Shown here: one piece after another, positions 1-7,448 of the stretch
How the letters are laid out: the number at the start of each line of letters is the position of its first letter
How positions within the stretch are numbered: the stretch's first letter is position 1
From: a virus
Length of the DNA stretch: 21,959 bases
Strand: one strand, 5' to 3'
Virus record (IMG/VR): IMGVR_UViG_3300017727_000192
Coordinates: 1-21,959 of that record
The notes under the pieces: generated by a model
Told to the model about the DNA's origin: nothing
Databases searched by the model: none
Seen by the model: only the letters and a program-made list of their open reading frames with translations
Program-made: the position numbers and the translations under genes

Positions 1-585
1 AAAGGCGACATGAAAGGTGACATGGGACGTAAACCTAAGGCACTAACTAGTCTTGTGCGTAACACAGTAAACATGATTGGCAGTTATAACGTTGGTATGG
101 TGTGTACTAACCACACATACGCTTCACAGGACATGTTTGATCCAGATGACAAGATCAGTGGCGGACAAGGCTTTATCTATGCAAGTAGTATTGTTATTGC
201 AATGCGTAAACTAAAACTAAAAGAAGACCTAGATGGCAATAAAACTACTACTGTAAATGGTATTCGTGCAGCGTGTAAGGTTATGAAAACACGTTATGCA
301 AAGCCGTTTGAAGCAGTACAGGTTAAGATTCCATATGAAACAGGCATGGATCCCTATAGTGGATTACTTGACTTGTTTGAAGCAAAAGGTATGCTGACTA
401 AACAGGGCAATCGACTAAAGTATACAACTACCGCAGGCGAAGAAATGCTAGAGTTTCGTAAAGGATGGACAGGAGATAAACTTCAGGTTATTATGGATGA
501 CATTTCTAACGCAGATGGACTAAGTATTGATGACATTGTTGAGCAAACAGTGACAGAACCGGAGGAAGTAACATCTGATGAATGA
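1..585 (+). CDS. uvsX: UvsX recombinase, C-terminal part (5' end outside window)
   Basis: RecA/RAD51-like strand-exchange protein of T4-type phages; it coats single-stranded DNA and drives homologous pairing for recombination-dependent replication. The frame is open from base 1, so the gene is cut by the window edge and the Walker A region is missing. Visible are the GDMGRKPKALTSL segment, a hydrophobic strand ending in NHTYAS (the core strand before loop L2), and the DDKISGGQGFIYAS segment, which corresponds to the MSGGTGVMYAA-type loop of T4 UvsX. The C-terminus is acidic (TEPEEVTSDE), as is common for single-strand-DNA recombinases. It overlaps the next gene by 8 bp, whose ribosome site (GGAGGAAG, about 561) lies inside uvsX. 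The uvsY-like gene two positions downstream supports the call. The family call is firm; the N-terminal half cannot be judged. Confidence 0.93.
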   Translation, partial: KGDMKGDMGRKPKALTSLVRNTVNMIGSYNVGMVCTNHTYASQDMFDPDDKISGGQGFIYASSIVIAMRKLKLKEDLDGNKTTTVNGIRAACKVMKTRYAKPFEAVQVKIPYETGMDPYSGLLDLFEAKGMLTKQGNRLKYTTTAGEEMLEFRKGWTGDKLQVIMDDISNADGLSIDDIVEQTVTEPEEVTSDE

Positions 586-802
586 AGATATCTTTAAATC
601 GATATATAGTGTACTCAAACAATATATTCCTGCAAAAGATTTACAACAAGCAACAGATCATCTTGTAGATGATGCACAAGAGTTTTTAGAAGAAGATGAA
701 CTGTATAGACTAGCAGGACTTGACAAGCATATGAAAGCAAGTGTTAGCGAGATTATTGGCGAGCCAGACTTTGATCATGAAGACGAGGACCTAGACTATT
801 GA
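578..802 (+). CDS. Small acidic protein between uvsX and uvsY
   Basis: A 74-residue protein I do not recognise. It is strongly acidic, especially at the C-terminus (EPDFDHEDEDLDY), with a mid-region EFLEEDELYRLAGL that should be helical. No cysteines, membrane segment or catalytic motif are visible. The ATG at 578 is preceded by a good GGAGGAAG ribosome site and overlaps the uvsX stop by 8 bp; its own stop overlaps the TTG start of the uvsY-like gene (TTGA). Translation is therefore likely coupled across uvsX, this gene and uvsY. The position suggests a role near the recombination machinery, and the acidic tail might mimic DNA or regulate UvsX/UvsY, but that is inference from context only. 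Confidence 0.8.
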   Translation: MNEDIFKSIYSVLKQYIPAKDLQQATDHLVDDAQEFLEEDELYRLAGLDKHMKASVSEIIGEPDFDHEDEDLDY

Positions 803-1260
803 GTCAATGGTATAATAGAGTAGTAAACAATCTTGTTGAGATTCCTAAGTTCATTAGTTACTATGAAAGTGAACTAGAAGAAGCAAAGCATGAGTGTAAT
901 GTTAAAGGTATTGTAGAAAAAAATATCACTGCACTGCCAGGTATAACCGAGCATCGTTTCAATCAACTTCAAGAGATTGAAGCAGTGCTTAACTACTTAA
1001 ACATACAACTTCGTAAGATTAGACGCAAGCATTTCCAAAAATATTTGGAAGGATATGCCCGTGCGTTAACAAGTCGCGATGCTGAAAAGTATGTTGATGG
1101 CGAGGATGAAGTCATTGACTTTGAAACTATTATTAACGAAGTAGCACTGTTGCGCAATAGATGGCTAGGCATAATGAAAGGCTTAGATACTAAGCAGTGG
1201 CAGATGGGACATGTTGTTAGACTTAGAACAGCAGGCATGGAAGATATCAGGATAGATTAA
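799..1260 (+). CDS. uvsY: UvsY-like recombination mediator
   Basis: In T4, UvsY is a hexameric mediator that loads UvsX on single-stranded DNA covered by gp32. This 153-residue protein is slightly longer than T4 UvsY (137 aa) and shares its overall pattern: a helical N-terminal half, a basic central stretch (QLRKIRRKHFQKYLEGYARALTS), an acidic segment with conserved-looking Val/Asp spacing (VDGEDEVIDFETIINEVALLRNRWLGIMKGL), and a C-terminal helix containing VVRLRTAGMEDIR that resembles the T4 IKHIQDMRAFEAG ending. The start is TTG at 799, overlapping the preceding stop as TTGA; no ATG in this frame gives a sensible full-length protein. It ends TAATG into the next gene. Adjacency to uvsX supports the call; the sequence match alone is distant. 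Confidence 0.8.
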   Translation: MSQWYNRVVNNLVEIPKFISYYESELEEAKHECNVKGIVEKNITALPGITEHRFNQLQEIEAVLNYLNIQLRKIRRKHFQKYLEGYARALTSRDAEKYVDGEDEVIDFETIINEVALLRNRWLGIMKGLDTKQWQMGHVVRLRTAGMEDIRID

Positions 1261-1673
1261 TGGACTTATTTCAACAAGTAGAATTTATATCACACGCAGG
1301 CATTCCAATGACATGGAAGATCGAAATGGATGCGCTCACAGATGCCGAATGGGCAGCTTGTGCAAAAATGGTTATGGAATATCAAAAACGTCCTTTCTAC
1401 AAAGCAGTAGGAATTCCACGTGGCGGTGTTAAGTTTGCAAATGCACTTAACAAATACGCCAGTGGAGATCCCAACGATGAAGTGATGGTTGTTGATGATG
1501 TTTACACTACTGGTACAAGTTTCCGTGAATTTATTGCAGAGAACTATCCTATGTGGACAATGCAACAAGGTTTTCGTTGGTGTGTGTTTGCTCGCAAACC
1601 AAGTGATACTTTAGAAGGTGGATTTGTAAAAGCTCTGTTTACTATGCCAGAAGCAACGAACCAATATGATTAA
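1260..1673 (+). CDS. Type-I phosphoribosyltransferase family protein
   Basis: A 137-residue PRTase-fold protein. The PRPP-binding signature is clear at residues 75-87 (VMVVDDVYTTGTS): hydrophobic strand, paired acids, then the TTGT loop that holds the 5'-phosphate. An upstream strand-loop AVGIPRGGVKFANAL (about 49-63) fits the pyrophosphate-loop region. It is shorter than typical orotate (about 210 aa) or hypoxanthine (about 180 aa) PRTases, so the base-specific hood is minimal and the substrate cannot be assigned. The ATG at 1260 overlaps the uvsY stop (TAATG) and the gene overlaps the following apt-like gene by 8 bp, so the two PRTases are probably translated together. A pyrimidine or nicotinamide-type role is possible but unproven. 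Confidence 0.85.
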   Translation: MDLFQQVEFISHAGIPMTWKIEMDALTDAEWAACAKMVMEYQKRPFYKAVGIPRGGVKFANALNKYASGDPNDEVMVVDDVYTTGTSFREFIAENYPMWTMQQGFRWCVFARKPSDTLEGGFVKALFTMPEATNQYD

Positions 1674-2187
1674 GCAGTACATCAAAAGTTATCCAGACTT
1701 TCCCAAAGAGGGTGTAGACTTTAAATGTACAGCAAGTTTATGTGCAGGCGAAGGTTTAAGACTTGTAAACAACTATATGTATGATAACCTTTTGAAGTAT
1801 ATGCCTTGCGATAAGATTATAGGCTTAGATGCCCGTGGTTTTATATTTGGCGCAGTGCTAGCACATCGCACACGCTGTCCACTTGTACTGTGCCGCAAGC
1901 AGGGCAAACTACCTGGTGCTACCGTAAGCAACACATTTGAACTTGAATACGGTACTGCTACAATGGAAATACAAAAAGATAGTATCAACAGAGGCGATAG
2001 AGTAATCATTATAGACGACTTGATGGCTACTGGCGGTACTATGCAAGCCGCGATTGATATGATATATGAACTTCATGCCACTCCTGTTGCAGTCGCAGTC
2101 GCAATGGATCTAAGTTACCTAAATGGTAGCAAACGTATCAAAGAACAAGGAATACCTTTTTATGCAGCAACAGAATATCAATCCTGA
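1666..2187 (+). CDS. apt: Adenine phosphoribosyltransferase
   Basis: Catalyses adenine + PRPP to AMP + pyrophosphate (purine salvage, cytoplasm). The 173-residue length matches bacterial Apt (170-180 aa). Family landmarks appear in order: SYPDFPKEGVDF near the N-terminus, GLDARGFIFG (53-62), the adenine-side loop RKQGKLPGA (78-85), ELEYGTATMEIQKDSI, and the PRPP loop VIIIDDLMATGGT (113-125). All expected core residues are present, so it should be active. Start ATG 1666 overlaps the previous PRTase by 8 bp, and a methyltransferase begins inside its 3' end. A phage Apt could recycle adenine from host nucleic-acid breakdown; repair of adenine released by ATP-cleaving defence enzymes is a speculative alternative. 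Confidence 0.93.
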   Translation: MIKQYIKSYPDFPKEGVDFKCTASLCAGEGLRLVNNYMYDNLLKYMPCDKIIGLDARGFIFGAVLAHRTRCPLVLCRKQGKLPGATVSNTFELEYGTATMEIQKDSINRGDRVIIIDDLMATGGTMQAAIDMIYELHATPVAVAVAMDLSYLNGSKRIKEQGIPFYAATEYQS

Positions 2188-2911
2188 CCACAGTCTACTA
2201 ACACTAGAAGCACTAAATGAGTTTGACGACTTCAAGGCAAGTATTAAACACATGGCAGACTTTGGTTGCGGTAAAGGACTTGATCTAGAGTACTGGGGGA
2301 ATATGCGTGAGAACACAGAACAAGGCCCAGGTAGATACTTGGATTTTAACTGTGTAGGCTTTGATTTAAATGCAGAAAGCAATAAACCAAGTCGCAAAAA
2401 TATCAAATACAAAAACTTTGATTTAAACAGCAGTGATCCTATGTGGAGTGTTCCATTTGATTTGATTTGGTGTAACAACACAATGCAATACTTACACAGT
2501 CCTGTTGAGTTTTTAGGCAGAGTAAACAAAAATCTCAGCATGGGTGGGATGCTGTACTTGTGTGTTCCTAGCACAATAAATGTACTGCATCATAGGTTTC
2601 AAAACTATACTCCTGCAGGACATTTGAATACTTTCACTGTTACACAAATAATCTACTTGCTAGCTCTTAACGGATTCGACGTAAAAGACTTTTATTTACA
2701 AAAACGTAAGTTTGAGGATATTATACAAGTGATTGTATACAAAGAGCGCGAACCTCTGCCTTATAATACTACATGGTACGAGCTAGTAGACAAAGACATC
2801 CTCAATGATGAAATGAAAGAGATCGTGCTTAAAAACAATGTACTTACAGACTTGGGTGTAGTTACTACTTGGGTAGATGGCACAGTACAAGACTATAGAT
2901 GGCACACCTAA
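2162..2911 (+). CDS. Class-I SAM-dependent methyltransferase
   Basis: A 249-residue Rossmann-fold methyltransferase. Motif I is MADFGCGKGLDLEYW (GCG at about 35-37 from this start), a strand-turn VGFDLN follows as the acidic motif II, FDLIWCNNTMQYL is motif IV and MGGMLYLCVPSTI is the post-motif strand typical of Methyltransf_11/23 proteins. I chose ATG 2162 because an upstream start would give a 39-base longer overlap into apt; from 2162 the overlap is 26 bp. It ends tail to tail with the minus-strand gene, the two stop codons sharing bases 2908-2911. The substrate is unknown; the neighbours suggest a sugar or glycan. Methylation of a small molecule cannot be excluded. Confidence 0.85.
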   Translation: MQQQNINPDHSLLTLEALNEFDDFKASIKHMADFGCGKGLDLEYWGNMRENTEQGPGRYLDFNCVGFDLNAESNKPSRKNIKYKNFDLNSSDPMWSVPFDLIWCNNTMQYLHSPVEFLGRVNKNLSMGGMLYLCVPSTINVLHHRFQNYTPAGHLNTFTVTQIIYLLALNGFDVKDFYLQKRKFEDIIQVIVYKEREPLPYNTTWYELVDKDILNDEMKEIVLKNNVLTDLGVVTTWVDGTVQDYRWHT

Positions 2912-3762
2912 AGTTTATTGCGAATTCTATTCCACTGCACACCTATCTCATCAGCAAACCATTCAGTATATGTCATACGATTTAACCAGTTGTGTCTATC
3001 AGGCTTGCTTAACCATTCTCCCATGCTAGTACCTACTTCATATGCTAAACTACTTTCACTTACTACTGCAGGCACACCTTGTATAACGCTAGTAATGCCA
3101 GCGTTGCTACTATGACTAACAGTAAAGTGTGTGTGCTTGAGCATATGTTCTAAATCAAAACTGTCATAGGTTTGTTGTACATGCTTGGGTATATTCCATG
3201 TTACACCTTGATCCTTGTACCATTGCATATCGCAGTTCCAGTGCAGAGATTCTCTATAGCGAGGATGACTGCGAACAACTATAGGTTTGTCTGTAACTTT
3301 GCGCACTTCTTGGATAGTATTACGATAGTAATAATCCATAACAGGCATATTGCGCCATTGCTCACTGCACCCATGTTGTCCACATATTAGCACATACTCG
3401 CCTTCTTGTTGCCATGGCTGTAACACAATGCCAAACTTGCTTAGTCTGTCGTCAGGCATGTAAGCATCTACAGCAAAGTCTGCATCTCTGTTGATCCCGT
3501 TTATACCCAACTTCCAAGTAGTGTTGCGTATAAGCCCGCCCACTTCAATGACAATGATTGGCTTGTTTTGTGCGCGGTAATGATCCCATACACGTTTGTT
3601 AGCACTCATCTTTCCATACCATAGCACACTCCATATAAGTGCTGCATCAGCATCCATGCTACCTTCAACAAGTGTGTCTGTTTGTTGTATAGCATCTACA
3701 AGTTGTGGATATACTTCTTGTGCATTGTTTGGTAAGTTATTTGGGAAGTGCGCTATCTTCAT
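2908..3762 (-). CDS. KpsC/KpsS-like capsule-type glycan protein
   Basis: A 284-residue minus-strand protein with the look of the capsule polysaccharide synthesis (KpsC/KpsS-type) family: a central strand pattern PIVVRSHPRYRESL followed by the C-terminal acceptor/nucleotide-site signature HFTVSHSSNAGITSVIQGVPAVVSESSLAYEVG. The same signature occurs in the genes at 10188 and 10948. In capsule systems such proteins transfer Kdo-type sugars onto a lipid acceptor; here the substrate is not known. I took the ATG at 3762 (MKIAHFPNN) rather than one 27 bases further upstream because it has an AGAGAG ribosome site at normal spacing and gives a smaller (26-bp) overlap with the upstream minus-strand gene. 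Family assignment is from motif pattern only. Confidence 0.68.
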   Translation of the reverse strand: MKIAHFPNNLPNNAQEVYPQLVDAIQQTDTLVEGSMDADAALIWSVLWYGKMSANKRVWDHYRAQNKPIIVIEVGGLIRNTTWKLGINGINRDADFAVDAYMPDDRLSKFGIVLQPWQQEGEYVLICGQHGCSEQWRNMPVMDYYYRNTIQEVRKVTDKPIVVRSHPRYRESLHWNCDMQWYKDQGVTWNIPKHVQQTYDSFDLEHMLKHTHFTVSHSSNAGITSVIQGVPAVVSESSLAYEVGTSMGEWLSKPDRHNWLNRMTYTEWFADEIGVQWNRIRNKL

Positions 3763-4633
3763 CTTTGACTCTCTGTATGTTTTCCTCACTAATAGGAAAC
3801 TCTGGTAAAACTTTCTGCAAGTATTCTAAATGCAGTAAAGGTGTAGGATGATGGTCAACACGTTCCCATAACCTAAACTTCGTGATTTCCTCTAGGGTTT
3901 CTGCATTCATTTTGTCTAATAAAAAACTGGTACTACGGCTGTGACGATCGATGTTTCCTTGTTCTAAATCTTGTATTGTAGGCAGTATACTGTCCTCAGG
4001 ATTTTGATCGTAAAAATAGTTATCTGGAACATATAACTGTTCATACCAACTGCGATCCTTTACAAGCTCACTGCGTCTGTTATACCAGTTTCCTTTGTAA
4101 ACAACATCCAACATGCTAGGACGAACTTGATCAAAAAACCTTTGATATTTACGTTTATATAGACTTACTGTGTCATTGTTTAGTACTTGTTGTGTCCAAC
4201 TTAACCGTAGATATTCTTTTGCATTGTCCAGTGGCATCATACTAGTGAATATGTATTGACATCCTGTGTGTTCTAATGCTAAAAGTGCTGCAGATATATG
4301 TGCGCAATCTCTTATAAAAAAGCCTACAGGATCTACATACTCCATAAAGCCGTCATTGTATGTGTTTTGATTATATATACAACCAGGTGCAATCCAGTCG
4401 TCTCCTACATAACGGTCTTCTCTAATCGTATTGCTCCACATGACTATAACAGTGCTTGATTCTGATATCTTGCGTTCTGCTATACATTGTAGTATACTAT
4501 TGAAAATGTAAGTGTTACCTGCGCCACCTCTGCCGTGATTTTCAGAGTAATCAAACTCTCTGCCTAAGATGTCCGCCCAGGTGCTCCAGTTATAGCTCGT
4601 AAAACTACAACCAAACGTAAAAAGTTCACTCAT
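3737..4633 (-). CDS. SGNH/GDSL-type hydrolase-like protein
   Basis: A 298-residue protein with the block order of SGNH hydrolases: block I FTFGCSFT (Ser10 as the likely nucleophile), block II-like GRGGAGN (35-40), a block III strand with Asn (VIVMWSN, Asn68), and a block V-like DHHP at 260-263 where the catalytic Asp/His pair would sit. The Asp-His spacing is one residue shorter than the usual DxxHP. Such enzymes remove or move acyl groups, often O-acetyl groups on bacterial polysaccharides. No signal peptide is visible, so it should act in the cytoplasm. It is the first gene of a two-gene minus-strand unit and starts only 24 bp from the divergent plus-strand gene at 4658. Substrate inferred from context only. 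Confidence 0.68.
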   Translation of the reverse strand: MSELFTFGCSFTSYNWSTWADILGREFDYSENHGRGGAGNTYIFNSILQCIAERKISESSTVIVMWSNTIREDRYVGDDWIAPGCIYNQNTYNDGFMEYVDPVGFFIRDCAHISAALLALEHTGCQYIFTSMMPLDNAKEYLRLSWTQQVLNNDTVSLYKRKYQRFFDQVRPSMLDVVYKGNWYNRRSELVKDRSWYEQLYVPDNYFYDQNPEDSILPTIQDLEQGNIDRHSRSTSFLLDKMNAETLEEITKFRLWERVDHHPTPLLHLEYLQKVLPEFPISEENIQRVKDEDSALPK

Positions 4634-4657
4634 GTTTAAGGACCGATAAATAGTTAT
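4634..4657. promoter_or_regulatory. 24-bp divergent intergenic gap with a late-promoter-like GATAAATA
   Basis: The two start codons face away from each other across 24 bases. On the plus strand GATAAATA (4645-4652) differs from the T4 late-promoter box TATAAATA only at the first base and fits the looser NATAAATA form reported for T4-like cyanophages. T4 spacing would put transcription start at or next to the ATG at 4658, giving an almost leaderless mRNA. An AAGGA at 4639-4643 could alternatively serve as a distant ribosome site for a longer transcript. By eye I found no other NATAAATA in the window. No clear sigma70 promoter is seen for the minus-strand pair. Confidence 0.35.
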
Positions 4658-5548
4658 ATGCGTACATTATCAGTATTTACCACCTGGCATCCCACAGGTT
4701 ATAAGAAATATGGCAAGCAGTTTATTGAGGGATATAATCTAAACTGGCCCAAAGAAGTTCCTCTTACAATCTATGCAGAGGATCACAGCCCAAGTGTAGA
4801 AGGTAATCACAGTATTACTGTACACGACCAACGAACAACCTTGCCAGACCTTAAGGCTTGGCAAGAACGACACAAAGACAATCCGCATGCACACGGATGG
4901 AACAAAGATAAGAGCAAAAAAAGTTTTTTGTGGGACGCAAGTCGTTTTGCAAACAAAGTATTTGCACTGTGGCATTTTGCAGAACACTGTGATACAGATA
5001 TCTTCGTCTGGTGTGATGCGGATGTGAGAACACATACACCAATGACACTGGAGTTTTTACATAGTATTGCACCAAACGAAAATCAACTTGCAACATATCT
5101 AGGACGCAAGACTTGGCCCGAGTGTGGCTGGATGATGTTTAATCGTCGTCATCCACAGTTTGCGGAGTTAATGGAACAGTGGCGTTGGATTTACGAAAGC
5201 GATGATATTTTCAATCACGATGAAAGCCATGACAGTTTTATCTTTGGAGAACTTGTAGAGGACTTTAAAGCAGTGGGTGTAGAGTTTAATGACCTAGGCG
5301 GCGCTGACCAAGGCGGGCATATCTTTATTAACAGTGTACTAGGTGCTTACATGGATCACTTAAAGGGCTTTAGAAAAGAAGTAGGCAAAAGTCTTGCAGG
5401 CGATATCACTGGTGGTTTTCAGCATAAAGACAACGAATGGTGGCAGGACGTAAGACATGTTACTAAAAGTCAAATACAAGCAGAGAAACTTAAAAATCCG
5501 CATGAGTACGATGCTACTAAACAAGTGAAATCGAAAGGTATAAAATGA
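4658..5548 (+). CDS. GT-A-like glycosyltransferase with DxD motif
   Basis: A 296-residue cytoplasmic protein with a glycosyltransferase-like layout. The N-terminal strand MRTLSVFTTWHPTGY is followed by a charged loop, a helix (FANKVFALWHFAEHC), and the strand-end motif IFVWCDADV with Asp-Ala-Asp at 120-122, the usual metal/nucleotide-sugar site of GT-A folds. GWMMFNRRHPQF resembles the acceptor-side segment of phage and GT8-like enzymes, and an HDESHDSFIFGEL stretch follows. The ATG at 4658 is the only start that keeps the first strand; its ribosome site is weak (AAGGA 14 bases upstream). Its stop overlaps the next start (ATGA). Sugar donor and acceptor cannot be read from the sequence. Confidence 0.7.
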   Translation: MRTLSVFTTWHPTGYKKYGKQFIEGYNLNWPKEVPLTIYAEDHSPSVEGNHSITVHDQRTTLPDLKAWQERHKDNPHAHGWNKDKSKKSFLWDASRFANKVFALWHFAEHCDTDIFVWCDADVRTHTPMTLEFLHSIAPNENQLATYLGRKTWPECGWMMFNRRHPQFAELMEQWRWIYESDDIFNHDESHDSFIFGELVEDFKAVGVEFNDLGGADQGGHIFINSVLGAYMDHLKGFRKEVGKSLAGDITGGFQHKDNEWWQDVRHVTKSQIQAEKLKNPHEYDATKQVKSKGIK

Positions 5549-6318
5549 GTAACCTAAGTGTATTACAAAACATAACAGAAGTGCGCAGCGATCCATTTCC
5601 ATATGTGTGCGTGGAAGGCGCAATGCCTGATAGATTTTACAGAGAACTAGAAGCAACATTTCCAGAGGATATGATTGTTAATAATACACAGCCACATGAT
5701 GGCGGTATTTGTTATCGCTTTAAATGTAAAGAAGCAACTATGTGGCAACCGCCTGCTATTTGGCAAGACTTTTTTGCGTATCACTCAAGCACAGAATACT
5801 TTCGTAGTTGTGCAGAACTATTTGCTCCTCACATTGTTGCAGCATATGGTGAAGAGTTTTATGAAAACTTAAAAACAAAGCCAGTTAGTGTGCGTGATGT
5901 TGACCCCAGTGGACACTATGTAACAGACTGTCAGTTTGTTGTGCATGAGCCTGTGGATCAAACTGGCACTAGTCGTACACCGCATGTTGATAATCCTGTA
6001 GAGATTTATGCCGGACTACTATACATGCGCAAGCAAGCAGACATGGCAGAGGGTGGAAACTTTACAGTACATCGTGTAACAGGAGAAATCACAGAAGTAA
6101 ATAAGAGCTTGGGCAGACAAGTGGACAACAGTTTGCACGAGCCGGTGTTTGAAGTACCTTATCGTGCAAATAACTTTTGTATGTTCCTAAATGTAAAAAA
6201 CAGTGTACACAGTGTTACACCTCGCATTGCTCCGACAGAGCGCAGACACAGCATCAACATTATTGGTGAGTTCAACGGCACAGGCAAGATGTGGAAAGTA
6301 AAAGAAATCAAATCGTGA
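5545..6318 (+). CDS. 2-oxoglutarate/Fe(II)-dependent oxygenase
   Basis: A 257-residue oxygenase of the prolyl-4-hydroxylase-like double-stranded beta-helix type. The iron triad is visible: His147-x-Asp149 in TPHVDNP and His222 in VHSVTP, with Arg233/Arg234 (RRHSINI) placed to bind 2-oxoglutarate. Between them, GLLYMRK and EGGNFTVHR match the usual core strands. These enzymes hydroxylate amino-acid side chains, sugars, lipids or nucleobases using O2 and 2-oxoglutarate. Such genes are frequent in marine T4-like phages. Start ATG 5545 overlaps the previous stop (ATGA), and its stop overlaps the GTG start of the radical SAM gene, so the three are translationally linked. Substrate unknown. Confidence 0.87.
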   Translation: MSNLSVLQNITEVRSDPFPYVCVEGAMPDRFYRELEATFPEDMIVNNTQPHDGGICYRFKCKEATMWQPPAIWQDFFAYHSSTEYFRSCAELFAPHIVAAYGEEFYENLKTKPVSVRDVDPSGHYVTDCQFVVHEPVDQTGTSRTPHVDNPVEIYAGLLYMRKQADMAEGGNFTVHRVTGEITEVNKSLGRQVDNSLHEPVFEVPYRANNFCMFLNVKNSVHSVTPRIAPTERRHSINIIGEFNGTGKMWKVKEIKS

Positions 6319-7448
6319 AAGCACATTGTTTAATACCCTGGACTAACATAGACATAGGCCCACGTGGACACATGGTGCCATGCTGTAAGTATGAATGTGA
6401 CAACAGTGAAATGTTAAACATTACAGAAAACAGTGTACAAGATTATGTTGACAGTGACTTTCTCAAAGATATCAAAACCACTATGCTGAAAAATGAATGG
6501 CCCGAAGGTTGCATTCGTTGTCGCACAGAGGAAGAGAATGGTATTAAAAGCAAACGAGAACTTGACTACGAGCGTTGGCAAACTCACTATGATGACTACA
6601 ATGATCAAAAAGGATTTATTACAGCAAGCATAGGCTTCGGTAACACTTGTAACCTGAAGTGTATTACTTGTAATCCAACAAGCAGTAGTCGTTGGCGCAA
6701 AGAATACGCAGACATATATGGCGTAGACAAACCTCCTGTTGAAACAATCAGTCAAGCTGCTGACGACATTTATGCTAGCATGCCTAATCTCATACACTTG
6801 GATGTTATTGGTGGTGAACCTCTTATCAGTGAACCAGAAAAACAACAAGAACTACTATTACGTTATGTACAAAGCGGACAAGCAAAAGACATGACACTGC
6901 ACTATACTACAAATGCACAACAGTTTCCCAGTGAGATATGGTGGGACATTTGGTGTAACTTTGCAGAGATTGACATGCAGTTGAGCATTGACGCAGTAGG
7001 TCCTCGCTATGAATACATACGTCATCCTGCATGCAGTGTAACACTTGAAGACAATGTAAAGAGCTGGCAAGAGGCTACACGAGAATATAGTAACCTACGA
7101 CTTAGTGTAAGTCATACACTAAGCGCATACAACGTTTATTATTTGGATGAGTTTTTTAGTTGGTGTGAACATTTTGAGTTGCCTAGACCGTGGGTAGGAA
7201 GAGTACACACGCCCAAACACATGCGAGTAGATGTATTTCCTATGCAAGTAAAACAAAATATTATAGAGCATTTGCAGACAAGTAAATACCGAGACGTAAA
7301 TACTTGGGCAAAGTTTTTATCAAGTAACGACAGCAGCGAATACTATGCAGACTTTAGGCGTTATACAGATCAACACGATTTATACAGACACACTAACTTT
7401 GCAGAAACATTCCCAGAACTAGAAAGGGTTATAAATGGCGTTCAATAA
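6315..7448 (+). CDS. Radical SAM protein with extra N-terminal cysteine cluster
   Basis: A 377-residue radical SAM enzyme. The CxxxCxxC iron-sulfur motif is NTCNLKCITCNP, with Cys112, Cys116 and Cys119 from the GTG start. A glycine-rich GGEP follows downstream (VIGGEPLISEPE), typical of the SAM-binding strand. Before the core is a second Cys-rich part (Cys5, PCC at 22-24, Cys28, CIRC at 66-69) that looks like a twitch/SPASM-type auxiliary cluster placed N-terminally rather than C-terminally. I chose GTG 6315, which overlaps the upstream stop as GTGA and starts just before HCLIPW; an in-frame GTG 24 bases upstream is less likely. The gene overlaps the next by 14 bp. Substrate unknown; peptide, sugar or nucleotide are possible. 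Confidence 0.87.
   Translation: MKAHCLIPWTNIDIGPRGHMVPCCKYECDNSEMLNITENSVQDYVDSDFLKDIKTTMLKNEWPEGCIRCRTEEENGIKSKRELDYERWQTHYDDYNDQKGFITASIGFGNTCNLKCITCNPTSSSRWRKEYADIYGVDKPPVETISQAADDIYASMPNLIHLDVIGGEPLISEPEKQQELLLRYVQSGQAKDMTLHYTTNAQQFPSEIWWDIWCNFAEIDMQLSIDAVGPRYEYIRHPACSVTLEDNVKSWQEATREYSNLRLSVSHTLSAYNVYYLDEFFSWCEHFELPRPWVGRVHTPKHMRVDVFPMQVKQNIIEHLQTSKYRDVNTWAKFLSSNDSSEYYADFRRYTDQHDLYRHTNFAETFPELERVINGVQ

Noticed and set aside
2119-2574. Minus-strand open frame of about 151 codons opposite the methyltransferase
   Set aside because: It is the shadow of a plus-strand gene with clear SAM motifs; its translation is rich in Ser, Leu and Cys with no domain pattern and no ribosome site.
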